This document shows positions 31,807 to 40,172 of a stretch of 64,000 nt of DNA, in pieces. The first letter of the stretch is position 1, and the number at the start of each line of letters is the position of its first letter. The notes under the pieces are model-generated. The model was not told the DNA's origin and made no database searches. It saw only the letters and a list, made by a program, of their open reading frames with translations. The DNA is from Candidatus Metaruminococcus caecorum. Its GTDB lineage: Bacteria > Bacillota > Clostridia > Oscillospirales > Ruminococcaceae. The stretch spans positions 1 to 64,000 of the forward strand of contig CAJFTY010000059.1 in assembly GCA_904420045.1 (NCBI GenBank), given 5' to 3'. Both the position numbers and the translations under genes were made by a program.

Positions 31807-33843
31807 ATGGATGCACGCGTACAACAGCTTCGGCAAATGATTTTAAAGAAGGCCCACGATCAATACCGAGTGAACATAGAACGTTCCGCCAAAGAATATG
31901 CAACGCTCAATCTGTCGGATGTGGAGCGGGCCTGCCGCCGTCTGTGCGCCATGCTGGAAGCTGAAACTCCCGTGGTGTTCCCAGAAGAACGCATCTGCTA
32001 TACCCGTACCGTGAAAAACCTGTTTCCTCTGTATACCGATGAGGAGTGGGAGGTGCGCTCCAAGCCTTTTGTGTGGGGCGTGGGAAACATCTGCCCGGAT
32101 TATGCCACCACCATCGGCATGGGGCTTAATGCCCAGCGGGAGCGGTGTGCCCAAAAGCTGAAAACCGCGGATGAAAAGCAGCGGGAATTTCTCTCCTGCC
32201 TGATCCGGGATATCGACGCGGTACTGGATTTAGCCCGCCGCTATCGGGAGGAAGCCCTGCGCGTGGGAAACCAAATCGTCGCCGACACCCTGACGCGGGT
32301 CCCCGCCCAAGGGGCCAGAACGTTTTTGGAGGCCCTGCAGTTTTTCCGTATCCTTCATTTCACCCTGTGGTGCGAGGGGGAAAATCACAATGGCATCGGC
32401 CGGTTTGACCAGTACATGTACCCCTATTGGAAGCGGGACATCGAAAACGGCGTTTTGACCGAGGAGGAAGCCTTTTCCCTGCTGGAGGAATTCTTTTTGA
32501 CCTTCAATCGGGATAACGACCTGTACCCTGGAGTGCAGAAGGGAGACAACGGCCAGAGCATGATGCTCGGCGGGGTGGACCGGGACGGAAAGCCCGCGTT
32601 TAACGAGCTGTCCTCCCTGTGCCTGCGGGCCTCCCGGGAGCTTTTGCTCATCGACCCCAAGATCAACATCCGGGTGGATAAAAACACCCCGGCCTCGGTG
32701 TTCTATGAAGGGACGCTTCTCACCAAGCAAGGGCTGGGATTCCCTCAGTACTCCAATGACGACGTGGTGATCCCAGGACTTGTAAAGCTGGGATACAGTT
32801 TGGAGGACGCCCGGGATTACACAGTGGCCGCCTGCTGGGAGTTTATCATCCCCCAGTACGGCATGGAAATTCCCAACATCGACGCGTTCAGCTTTCCCGA
32901 CGCGGTGGATGAGTGCGTGAAGATGCTGGACTCCTTCGACAGCTACGAGGCGTTTTTGGAGGCGCTCAAAGCCCGGATGCAGATTCAGTGCGACCGCCTG
33001 GTGGAGCATGCCAATACAATGACGCTTTTGCCGGCTCCCTTTGTGTCCATGATGATGGATGACTGCGTGGAGCGGGGAGAGGATATCTCCGCCGGGGCGC
33101 GGTACAACAACTACGGGCTCCACGGCGTGGGGCTTTCTGCGGCGGTGGACGCGGTGGAGTCCATCCGGCTGCACGTGTTTGAAAAACGAGATGTCTCCCC
33201 CCAGGAGATGATGGACGCGGTGGAGACCGATTTTGCCGGCCGGCCGGAGCTTTTGCACTTGCTGCGGTATGAAACCCCGAAGTTTGGGGACGGTGATCCC
33301 GAGGTGGACGAAATCGCCAGCCTGTTGGCCGGGCGGTTTGCGGACTGCCTGGAGGGGAAGAAAAACAACCGCGGCGGTATTTACCGGGCGGGCACCGGAT
33401 CCGCCATGTACTATCTGTGGTACGGGGATCACAGTAGAGCCACTCCCGGCGGGCACCGCAAAGGGGAACCTTGGGGGGCCAACTATGCGCCGGAGCTTTC
33501 GGTGCGCAGCAAGGGGCCGCTGTCGGTGATCCAGTCGTTTACTGCGCCTGACCTGATGCGGATAATCAACGGCGGGCCGCTGACCATGGAGTTTCACGAC
33601 AGCGTGTTCCGGGACGAGGAAAGCATCTGGAAGGTGGCGCGTCTGGTGCAGGCGTTTGTACTGCGGGGTGGACACCAGATGCAGCTCAACTCGGTGAACC
33701 GGGAGGTTTTGCTGGATGCTCAGAAGCATCCGGAAAACTATCAGAACTTAATTGTGCGGGTCTGGGGCTGGAGCGCGTATTTTGTCCAGTTGGATAAGAC
33801 CTATCAGGATCACGTGATCGCCCGGCAGGAATTTCAGGTGTAA
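31807..33843 (+). CDS. Glycyl radical enzyme (PFL-like family, substrate unknown)
   Basis: C-terminal glycyl loop IVRVWGWSAYFVQLDKTYQDHVIAR; ACWEF (CxE) candidate thiyl motif; adjacent activase. Confidence 0.87.
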   Translation: MDARVQQLRQMILKKAHDQYRVNIERSAKEYATLNLSDVERACRRLCAMLEAETPVVFPEERICYTRTVKNLFPLYTDEEWEVRSKPFVWGVGNICPDYATTIGMGLNAQRERCAQKLKTADEKQREFLSCLIRDIDAVLDLARRYREEALRVGNQIVADTLTRVPAQGARTFLEALQFFRILHFTLWCEGENHNGIGRFDQYMYPYWKRDIENGVLTEEEAFSLLEEFFLTFNRDNDLYPGVQKGDNGQSMMLGGVDRDGKPAFNELSSLCLRASRELLLIDPKINIRVDKNTPASVFYEGTLLTKQGLGFPQYSNDDVVIPGLVKLGYSLEDARDYTVAACWEFIIPQYGMEIPNIDAFSFPDAVDECVKMLDSFDSYEAFLEALKARMQIQCDRLVEHANTMTLLPAPFVSMMMDDCVERGEDISAGARYNNYGLHGVGLSAAVDAVESIRLHVFEKRDVSPQEMMDAVETDFAGRPELLHLLRYETPKFGDGDPEVDEIASLLAGRFADCLEGKKNNRGGIYRAGTGSAMYYLWYGDHSRATPGGHRKGEPWGANYAPELSVRSKGPLSVIQSFTAPDLMRIINGGPLTMEFHDSVFRDEESIWKVARLVQAFVLRGGHQMQLNSVNREVLLDAQKHPENYQNLIVRVWGWSAYFVQLDKTYQDHVIARQEFQV

Positions 33844-33862
33844 GAAAGCAGTTTACTGATTT

Positions 33863-33898
33863 AAAAAGCCTTTGCCGTACTGGCGGCAAAGGCTTTTT
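33863..33898 (+). terminator. Hairpin/attenuator between the glycyl radical enzyme and activase genes
   Basis: AAAAAGCCTTTGCCG tactgg CGGCAAAGGCTTTTT. Confidence 0.7.
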
Positions 33899-33930
33899 GT
33901 GAAATTCATCCATCAAAAGGGGAGCTGTTT

Positions 33931-34779
33931 ATGCAGGGGACCATCTTTGACATCAAGGAGTTCACTGTCCACGACGGACCGGGGATCCGCTCGACCATCT
34001 TTCTGAAGGGCTGCCCCCTGCGGTGTATCTGGTGCCATAACCCGGAGGGGCTGTCATCGGCGCCCCAGCTAATGATTACCCAGAACGGATGCACCGGCTG
34101 CGGACTGTGCCGGAAGCCCTGCGATCATCCCCGATGCCAGGGCCTTGGCCGGTGCGCGTTTCGATGCCCGCAGGGACTTGTCAAGATCGCAGGGGAGAGG
34201 GTGGAGGCCAAGGATTTGGCAGACCGAATGCTCCGGCAGCGGGAATTTTTTGAAAGCTCCGGTGGGGGAGTGACCATCTCCGGCGGGGAGCCGCTGTTTC
34301 AGCCCGCCTTTTTAATGGAGCTGTTGGAGCGGCTGGCTCCCCTGCACCGGCTGATCGAAACCTCGGGGTACGCGCCGGAGGAGGTATTCCGCCAGGCGGC
34401 AGAGCGCTGCGAGCATGTATTTTTGGACATCAAGCACCCGGATGATGCGGTTCATCGCCGGGTGACCGGTGTGTCCAACAAACAAATTTTAAAAAACCTT
34501 TCCTACCTGAAGCAAAGCGGCCTCCCCTATACCATTCGAATTCCCTTGATTCCGGGAATCAACGACGATCCGGCGGTGATCCGGCAGATCGCCGGGCTGT
34601 TAAAGGGCGAGCGGGGCGCGCTCCAGCGGGTGGAGTTCATGCCCTACAACCCTTTTGCCCCCGCCAAATATGAAATGACAGGCATGCCCTTTGCCTATAA
34701 AAAGCCTCGGGACAACGATTTGGATTCCCTGCCGCTGGAGGAATTCCATGCGCTGGGGATTCAAACGAAAGTGCTTTAA
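33931..34779 (+). CDS. Glycyl-radical enzyme activating protein (radical SAM)
   Basis: TVHDGPGIRSTIFLKGCPLRCIWCHNPEG; ISGGEPLFQ; Cys-rich insert. Confidence 0.92.
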   Translation: MQGTIFDIKEFTVHDGPGIRSTIFLKGCPLRCIWCHNPEGLSSAPQLMITQNGCTGCGLCRKPCDHPRCQGLGRCAFRCPQGLVKIAGERVEAKDLADRMLRQREFFESSGGGVTISGGEPLFQPAFLMELLERLAPLHRLIETSGYAPEEVFRQAAERCEHVFLDIKHPDDAVHRRVTGVSNKQILKNLSYLKQSGLPYTIRIPLIPGINDDPAVIRQIAGLLKGERGALQRVEFMPYNPFAPAKYEMTGMPFAYKKPRDNDLDSLPLEEFHALGIQTKVL

Positions 34780-34821
34780 AAAAGCGATCAACACAATGGA
34801 TCCCTGTTTGGATATTACAAA

Positions 34822-34865
34822 AAAGGAAAGAACCCTGTGAAATTTTTCACAGGGTTCTTTCCTTT
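34822..34865. terminator. Bidirectional terminator (21-bp perfect stem) between convergent genes
   Basis: AAAGGAAAGAACCCTGTGAAA tt TTTCACAGGGTTCTTTCCTTT. Confidence 0.85.
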
Positions 34866-34879
34866 ATAAATGCTTTTTG

Positions 34880-37429
34880 CTATTTCCGTTTTTTCGCGTA
34901 GACAAGGCACCCGCCCGCGGAAGCGATCAGCAGGACGCCCAGCCCCCACATAGCGGGAGCGGAGGTTTGCGGATTGCTGCCGTCCGGATTGCCGGATCCG
35001 TTTGTACCGGGATCTTCCGTGCTGGTGCTGCCAGCCGGATTGTCGGAAGAAATGTTGTCATCCGGTTCGGAGGAATCCTGATCGCCGGGCGTCTCGGGCT
35101 TAGAGGAATCCTGCTCCGAAGAACTGTCTTCCTCCGGTTTGGAGGGAGTGCTGGGAGTGGAGCTTTCGCCCTGCTCCAGTTTTTGGATGGCTTTGACAAG
35201 GTCCGCCAGCTTGGTTGTCAGTTCGGTCCCGATCAAAGCTTTTTGCTCGTCGGTCATGGCTTCCAGTTCCTGGGCGGCTTTTTCCACCGCAGCTTTATGC
35301 TCCAAAGTGACTTTGTCTGCGGATGGCAGGTCAGAAATCGTCTGTTTTAGGGTTTCGGCCTGGGCCTTTTGCGCTTTGGCCTGGGCGGCCAGCTTTAAAA
35401 GCGTTTCCTTCTGAGCTTTGTACTCCTGCGCCCGGTCCTCCGGCAGGGAGTCGATATCCCGCAGCAGGGCGTCGATCTGATCCGCCTGGCCGATCAGGCT
35501 GTCGGTCTGTTTTTCCATCTGCGCAGTCAGCCCTTTGATGTTCTGGGCGAGATCCACAATAAACTGGGCGTTGGAAACCCATTTGCCATTTACAAAATCC
35601 CGTCCACGCACCAAAACTTTGTCGGTGTACACTTCTACATAATAGCCCTGGCTGCCCTCTTTGCCCACTTCCTCATCGGTCCAGAGGTATCCCACAGAAG
35701 CGTCGTTAAACATGTTGGCATCCACGCCGTTGCCGGCGTACATGGGACTTTTGGAATCCAGTTCCCAGTGGGTGTGTCCGGTAATAAAGATGGTCTGGGG
35801 ATACTGCTTGAAGATCTCCCGCAGTTCCTTGTCCTGATACACGCCGTCCCAGTTCTGACCGGGGAGAGTTCCGGAAACCGTATTGTACAGCGGCTGATGC
35901 AGGAACACAAAGACAGGGTTCATACCATCCGACGCTTTTTTGAGCTCAGCTTTCAAAAAGTCTAGCTGGTCTTTGTTGAGCTGCGCGTGGCAGTCGGCGG
36001 GCTCCACGATCTGGGATCCCAGCATAATAAAGGTAGCATCGCCGATTTTTTTAGAGTAGTAGGTGCTGGGAGCATTGGTGCCCTCCAGAAAATCGTTGAT
36101 CTCTTTTTCGTAGTTCGATCCCTTTAAGTCGTGGTTGCCAGGGGTGCAGTAGATATAGGGAATGCCGTCAAAGCTGTTGACGATGTCGTTATACTGCTTA
36201 TACTGGGCGATGTCGCCGGTGTCCGCTACGTCGCCGGAGTTAATGATGGCAATGCTGTCCGGGTCATTTTTCTCAATATCCGCCAGAGCCATCCGCAGGT
36301 GCTGGTTGTGAAGGTGGTTGGCATCAGACTGAATATGCGTGTCGGAAAACGCCTGGAAGGAATAAAGCGGTTTTTCCTCCACTGCGGCGCATCCCTTGGG
36401 AAGCTCGGTATACACCGACTGGGGGGACTGCGTGCGTCCGTCGTACACTGCGAAGGCATAGAGACGGGTGGCTCCATAGGGAATCATGGTGTTGTCGTTT
36501 AACTTGTGGGTGACAGCGCCGTTTCCGGCTTTGACGGGGATCTCGGAGTATTCCTCAAACACGCCGGAGTCATCGCCCCAGTACAGCCGGTAGCCGGTCA
36601 GGCCGGCGGTTTGATCGCCGGGGGTGACGGTTACCGTTCCGTCCGCGTATCCCTGGCGGGCGGCGGTGCGGTTGTATTCCACTTTTTTAGGAGCGTAGCA
36701 CTGTGAAGGATCCCGGTCTTTTAAGGTAAAGGTACAGGTGGCCACAATGTTATAGGCGCCGTCCGCAAACAGATAGACGTAGTAATCTCCCACCGGAAGC
36801 TGATCGATGGTGGTGGTGCCGTCAGCCTGCTTTAGGTCGGTGGAGCCGTTTGGCTGGCCGATCTGACGGGTGTATTTCCACACCAGCGACGGATTGTCCG
36901 CTCCAGGGGTTTTCCGGTCGGCGGGATAAATGCCGATCCAGGCGTCGTTGTGGGTACTGCCCGTGTAAGAGATCACCGGCCGTTCGCCTTCCTCGTAAAC
37001 CGCCTTGTCGGTGGAAATGGAAGGGCCGGACTGCTTGATGACAAAGGAGGTTTTTGCCAGGATATCATATCCGTCGTTTTTCAACAGGTACATGTCATAG
37101 TTTCCAGGAGCCAGATCCTTGACGTCCCCCCGGTCGGTGTCCTTAAAATCCATGGTGCCGTCCGGCTGACCTGTTTTCGAGGTGTACTCGTAGACAATGG
37201 ATTCAGGGCCGCCGGGCTGATCCCCCTGCTTGTAGATGGCAATCCAGTCCTTGCCGCTGGCGCCGGTGTAATCGGCCTTAATTTCTTCCCCCTGGATAAA
37301 TTCTGTTTTTGCAAGGCGCAGGGTAGGGGCGTCGGCCGCAGAGGGAAACACGGCTGAGGCGCATAAAATCCCCATCGACAGCGCCGCGGCGGCAAACCGC
37401 CGCCAGATGTGCTTACCATTCATAACCAT
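34880..37429 (-). CDS. Secreted metallophosphoesterase with two tandem N-terminal beta-type repeats and NPQTS C-terminal anchor
   Basis: Signal peptide; DTHI...GDVAD...GNHD...GHTHWE metallophosphatase motifs; NPQTS-TM-KKRK tail. Confidence 0.82.
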   Translation of the reverse strand: MVMNGKHIWRRFAAAALSMGILCASAVFPSAADAPTLRLAKTEFIQGEEIKADYTGASGKDWIAIYKQGDQPGGPESIVYEYTSKTGQPDGTMDFKDTDRGDVKDLAPGNYDMYLLKNDGYDILAKTSFVIKQSGPSISTDKAVYEEGERPVISYTGSTHNDAWIGIYPADRKTPGADNPSLVWKYTRQIGQPNGSTDLKQADGTTTIDQLPVGDYYVYLFADGAYNIVATCTFTLKDRDPSQCYAPKKVEYNRTAARQGYADGTVTVTPGDQTAGLTGYRLYWGDDSGVFEEYSEIPVKAGNGAVTHKLNDNTMIPYGATRLYAFAVYDGRTQSPQSVYTELPKGCAAVEEKPLYSFQAFSDTHIQSDANHLHNQHLRMALADIEKNDPDSIAIINSGDVADTGDIAQYKQYNDIVNSFDGIPYIYCTPGNHDLKGSNYEKEINDFLEGTNAPSTYYSKKIGDATFIMLGSQIVEPADCHAQLNKDQLDFLKAELKKASDGMNPVFVFLHQPLYNTVSGTLPGQNWDGVYQDKELREIFKQYPQTIFITGHTHWELDSKSPMYAGNGVDANMFNDASVGYLWTDEEVGKEGSQGYYVEVYTDKVLVRGRDFVNGKWVSNAQFIVDLAQNIKGLTAQMEKQTDSLIGQADQIDALLRDIDSLPEDRAQEYKAQKETLLKLAAQAKAQKAQAETLKQTISDLPSADKVTLEHKAAVEKAAQELEAMTDEQKALIGTELTTKLADLVKAIQKLEQGESSTPSTPSKPEEDSSSEQDSSKPETPGDQDSSEPDDNISSDNPAGSTSTEDPGTNGSGNPDGSNPQTSAPAMWGLGVLLIASAGGCLVYAKKRK

Positions 37430-37543
37430 TCCATCCTCCTATTGGGTTGATTCTACGGTCAATATACCACAGGGGAATTGGAAATTCAAGGATTTTATTT
37501 GATTTGTTTTGATTTTTGTGGAAATGCACACAGCAGTTGCCGC

Positions 37544-38314
37544 TTATTTATGGAGAATGGCGATTTTCTCTTTTATAAAACGAGCTTCGGTTTCCGGCGA
37601 AAGCTTGGAGTCGGTGACAATTGCCTTTACTTCCTGCAAAGAGCAGACCCGAATTAAAGAGGTGTGGTCGAATTTGCTGCTGTCGGCCAGCACATAGTTG
37701 ACCGAGGAATTTTGCATAATCTTTTTTTTGATGGTGATTTCATCAATGCCGAAATCGGTCATCCCGCCGTCCAGCGAGATGCCGCTCATGCTGATAAACC
37801 CTACATCTGCATGGAGCGCGGACATGTTTTCCTCTGCCATCGGCCCGATGATCGACTGCTCTCCATACCGGCAGACGCCGCCGGGAATCAGAATGGTAAA
37901 TCCCTGCTTTTGAGACAGCTCATTGATGACAGGAAGATAGTTGGTAATGACCGTCAGCGACTGAAAGTGTTTTTTCAGAGCGATGGCGGCGGCGTGATTG
38001 GTGGTACTGGCGTCCATGGCGATCACCTGGCCCTCCCGCACCAGGCGGCAGGCGGTTTCGCCCAGCTCCAGCTTTTCCTGCCAAAAGCGAACCTGGCGCT
38101 CCTCTCGCTGGGTGGTTTCGGCTGTAGGCGAGGCTTTGACCGCGCCGCCGTGAATTCGCCGCAGCAGGTGCTGATCCTCCAGATATTTTAAGTCCCGGCG
38201 GATGGTTTCGATGGACACGTCAAACCGGGCGGACAGGTCGTTTACCTTGACAACATCTTCCTGCCGAAGCAAGTCCAGAATGGTTTGATAGCGCTGTTCG
38301 GTTAAAAAAGCCAT
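37544..38314 (-). CDS. DeoR-family transcriptional regulator
   Basis: QRYQTILDLLRQEDVVKVNDLSARFDVSIETIRRDLKYLEDQHLLRRIHGGA. Confidence 0.93.
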   Translation of the reverse strand: MAFLTEQRYQTILDLLRQEDVVKVNDLSARFDVSIETIRRDLKYLEDQHLLRRIHGGAVKASPTAETTQREERQVRFWQEKLELGETACRLVREGQVIAMDASTTNHAAAIALKKHFQSLTVITNYLPVINELSQKQGFTILIPGGVCRYGEQSIIGPMAEENMSALHADVGFISMSGISLDGGMTDFGIDEITIKKKIMQNSSVNYVLADSSKFDHTSLIRVCSLQEVKAIVTDSKLSPETEARFIKEKIAILHK

Positions 38315-38436
38315 GAAGATACTCCTTTGACTGCAATAAAATCCACAAAAATCCAAATAGTATCGTCATTATAGCATGCGCCGGAAAAAAGGTCAACGCT
38401 GACAGGCAGGAAAAAACTTGGCTCAATACGCAAAAA

Positions 38437-38464
38437 GGCCGGTGTGGATTGTACCACACCGGCC
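38437..38464 (-). terminator. Rho-independent terminator of the C39 peptidase gene
   Basis: GGCCGGTGTGG attgta CCACACCGGCC, with a T-run on the minus strand. Confidence 0.75.
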
Positions 38465-38489
38465 GAAAGCCATAGGGATCGGAGCGGGG

Positions 38490-39227
38490 CTACTTGGCGC
38501 GGATCACTGCCAGGGCGCGTTTTCCAAGCTCCTGGAACCGTTGTTCCACCAGCGCCCGGGGATAGGAGACCCTGCCGTTCGAGCGGTAAGGGTCGTTGAA
38601 ATAATACTGCGTTTCGCTGTATCCGGTCAGCACCAGGCAGTGCTCCGGCCGGGTCCAGGTGAATGTCTGGCCGGTTTCCTCCACTGTCCAGACGGAGCCG
38701 GAAGAGGACGGCTGCATGTCAATGGTGGCCCAGATCAGCACTGGAACCGACTGGTCCAGATAGTCCTTCGCCAACTTAGAAAGGGAGCTCCCCGTCCGGT
38801 CCTGCACCTGATACCGGCTGTCCAGCAGGCTTTCCAGGGCGGTTTTTAAAACGGGCGGGTAACAACCGTATCCATAGGGTGTGCGTGGGTCGCCCACAAA
38901 CGCCCTGTCCGGATGGGGGCCGGACAGGGCGCCGTCCTCACCGGCGGCCAAACGCTGCACCGGCGTGTGGGCCACCATCTGCTCGGGGGTGACGCTGACG
39001 CCGTAATAGTCGAGCACCATCATAGCGCTGACCAGCTCGCACCCAGTGGGAAGGGTGTTCTCCTGCGACCGATAGGGGACGTTTAACAGAACGTCAGCGC
39101 TGTCCGAATCCAAAGCGGATGACTCCGACGAGGGTTTCGAGCTTCCGGCAGTTTCCAGCGGGATTAGAAACAGGCACCCTGCGGCCAGCAGCACCAGCGT
39201 AATCAGTACAACACAAGTTTTTCCCAT
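38490..39227 (-). CDS. C39-family (peptidase_C39_2-like) cysteine peptidase, exported or membrane-anchored
   Basis: LNVPYRSQENTLPTGCELVSAMMVLDYYGV; EHCLVLTGY; N-terminal signal/TM. Confidence 0.85.
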   Translation of the reverse strand: MGKTCVVLITLVLLAAGCLFLIPLETAGSSKPSSESSALDSDSADVLLNVPYRSQENTLPTGCELVSAMMVLDYYGVSVTPEQMVAHTPVQRLAAGEDGALSGPHPDRAFVGDPRTPYGYGCYPPVLKTALESLLDSRYQVQDRTGSSLSKLAKDYLDQSVPVLIWATIDMQPSSSGSVWTVEETGQTFTWTRPEHCLVLTGYSETQYYFNDPYRSNGRVSYPRALVEQRFQELGKRALAVIRAK

Positions 39228-39237
39228 GTTCGTTCCT

Positions 39238-39271
39238 CCTTTTGACGGTATAACCAGTATCCGTCAAAAGG
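39238..39271 (-). promoter_or_regulatory. Inverted repeat overlapping the C39 peptidase Shine-Dalgarno region
   Basis: CCTTTTGACGG...CCGTCAAAAGG; AAAAGGAGG lies in the 3' arm on the minus strand. Confidence 0.5.
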
Positions 39272-39314
39272 CCGCAGGAAGTATTCATGGAGTTGTCAGG
39301 AAGTTGTAAAAACG

Positions 39315-40172
39315 TTATTCATCCTGCAAATGGAAGCCGCAAAACTGATTGGAGGACTGATCGTAGATCAGAAAACGCCGAATGCCATTTAACGACCCCA
39401 AGGAAATTAACAGCTCATGGCTGCCAAACTGAATGGGAGCTTGCGGCAGATATCCTTCTGTTTCACCGGCGGCATAATCCTCAAAGGCCAGCAGCAGCTT
39501 TTTCTGGCCGTAAGCACTCGCCAGTTCCAGAAGCATATACACATACTTGTCAATATGGCCTGCGTCCAGACCGTATTCGGGAAGGTCAGCCTCTTCGGCC
39601 AGGCCGCTTCCATTGCTTTCTGCATCACCGGCAGACGCGTTTTGATAGGGATACAGGGAAAACACTTGGCCGTCCGAATCCACCGCCGCCCGAAAGGAGT
39701 AGTCCCTGTACATACTGAAGGAAAACGTGGAGCTGTCCAGCATGTCATATTGCCGGGGAGTTCCCTCCGCGTCCTGGACGGTGACCCGGCGGAACGCATT
39801 GAGAATCTGTTGCAGCCATCGGGAGCCGTCGTCGGCGAAGCCGTATTCCATGTCGCTCACTGCGGGATTGACAATCAGGTTGGCGATAAAATGGGGAACC
39901 TGGCTGTCATAAAGCAAGGAACGTTCTTTTTCAGTCAATGCAGGAGAGGTATTTAAATTGGCTGTGTTCCAGGGATAGAGTGAAAAGAGCTCAGACGGTG
40001 TAAAGATGTAGGTTTGATTTTGCAGTTCATCTGCGTTGCGCTCGATGACTTCCCCGGAGGGGGACGAAAAAAGAGTTAGGGATAAAAAATCAACCGCCGT
40101 GCCGGACAGTAAAATCAGGGCCGCGCAGAACATGGTCATCCCAATTCCGGGATGACGGGTGGTTCGCTTCAT
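39315..40172 (-). CDS. Hypothetical membrane-anchored extracytoplasmic protein, co-operonic with a two-component system
   Basis: N-terminal TM helix; overlaps the histidine kinase stop by 4 bp. Confidence 0.65.
   Translation of the reverse strand: MKRTTRHPGIGMTMFCAALILLSGTAVDFLSLTLFSSPSGEVIERNADELQNQTYIFTPSELFSLYPWNTANLNTSPALTEKERSLLYDSQVPHFIANLIVNPAVSDMEYGFADDGSRWLQQILNAFRRVTVQDAEGTPRQYDMLDSSTFSFSMYRDYSFRAAVDSDGQVFSLYPYQNASAGDAESNGSGLAEEADLPEYGLDAGHIDKYVYMLLELASAYGQKKLLLAFEDYAAGETEGYLPQAPIQFGSHELLISLGSLNGIRRFLIYDQSSNQFCGFHLQDE

Noticed and set aside
32230-33729. 499-aa ORF on - strand
   Set aside because: Antisense to the glycyl radical enzyme, His/Pro/Gln-rich; the + strand product has clear GRE motifs.
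34927-35199. Short CRISPR-like or tandem DNA repeat in the Ser/Pro/Glu-rich region
   Set aside because: It is low-complexity linker coding sequence of the metallophosphoesterase; no regular repeat-spacer structure.
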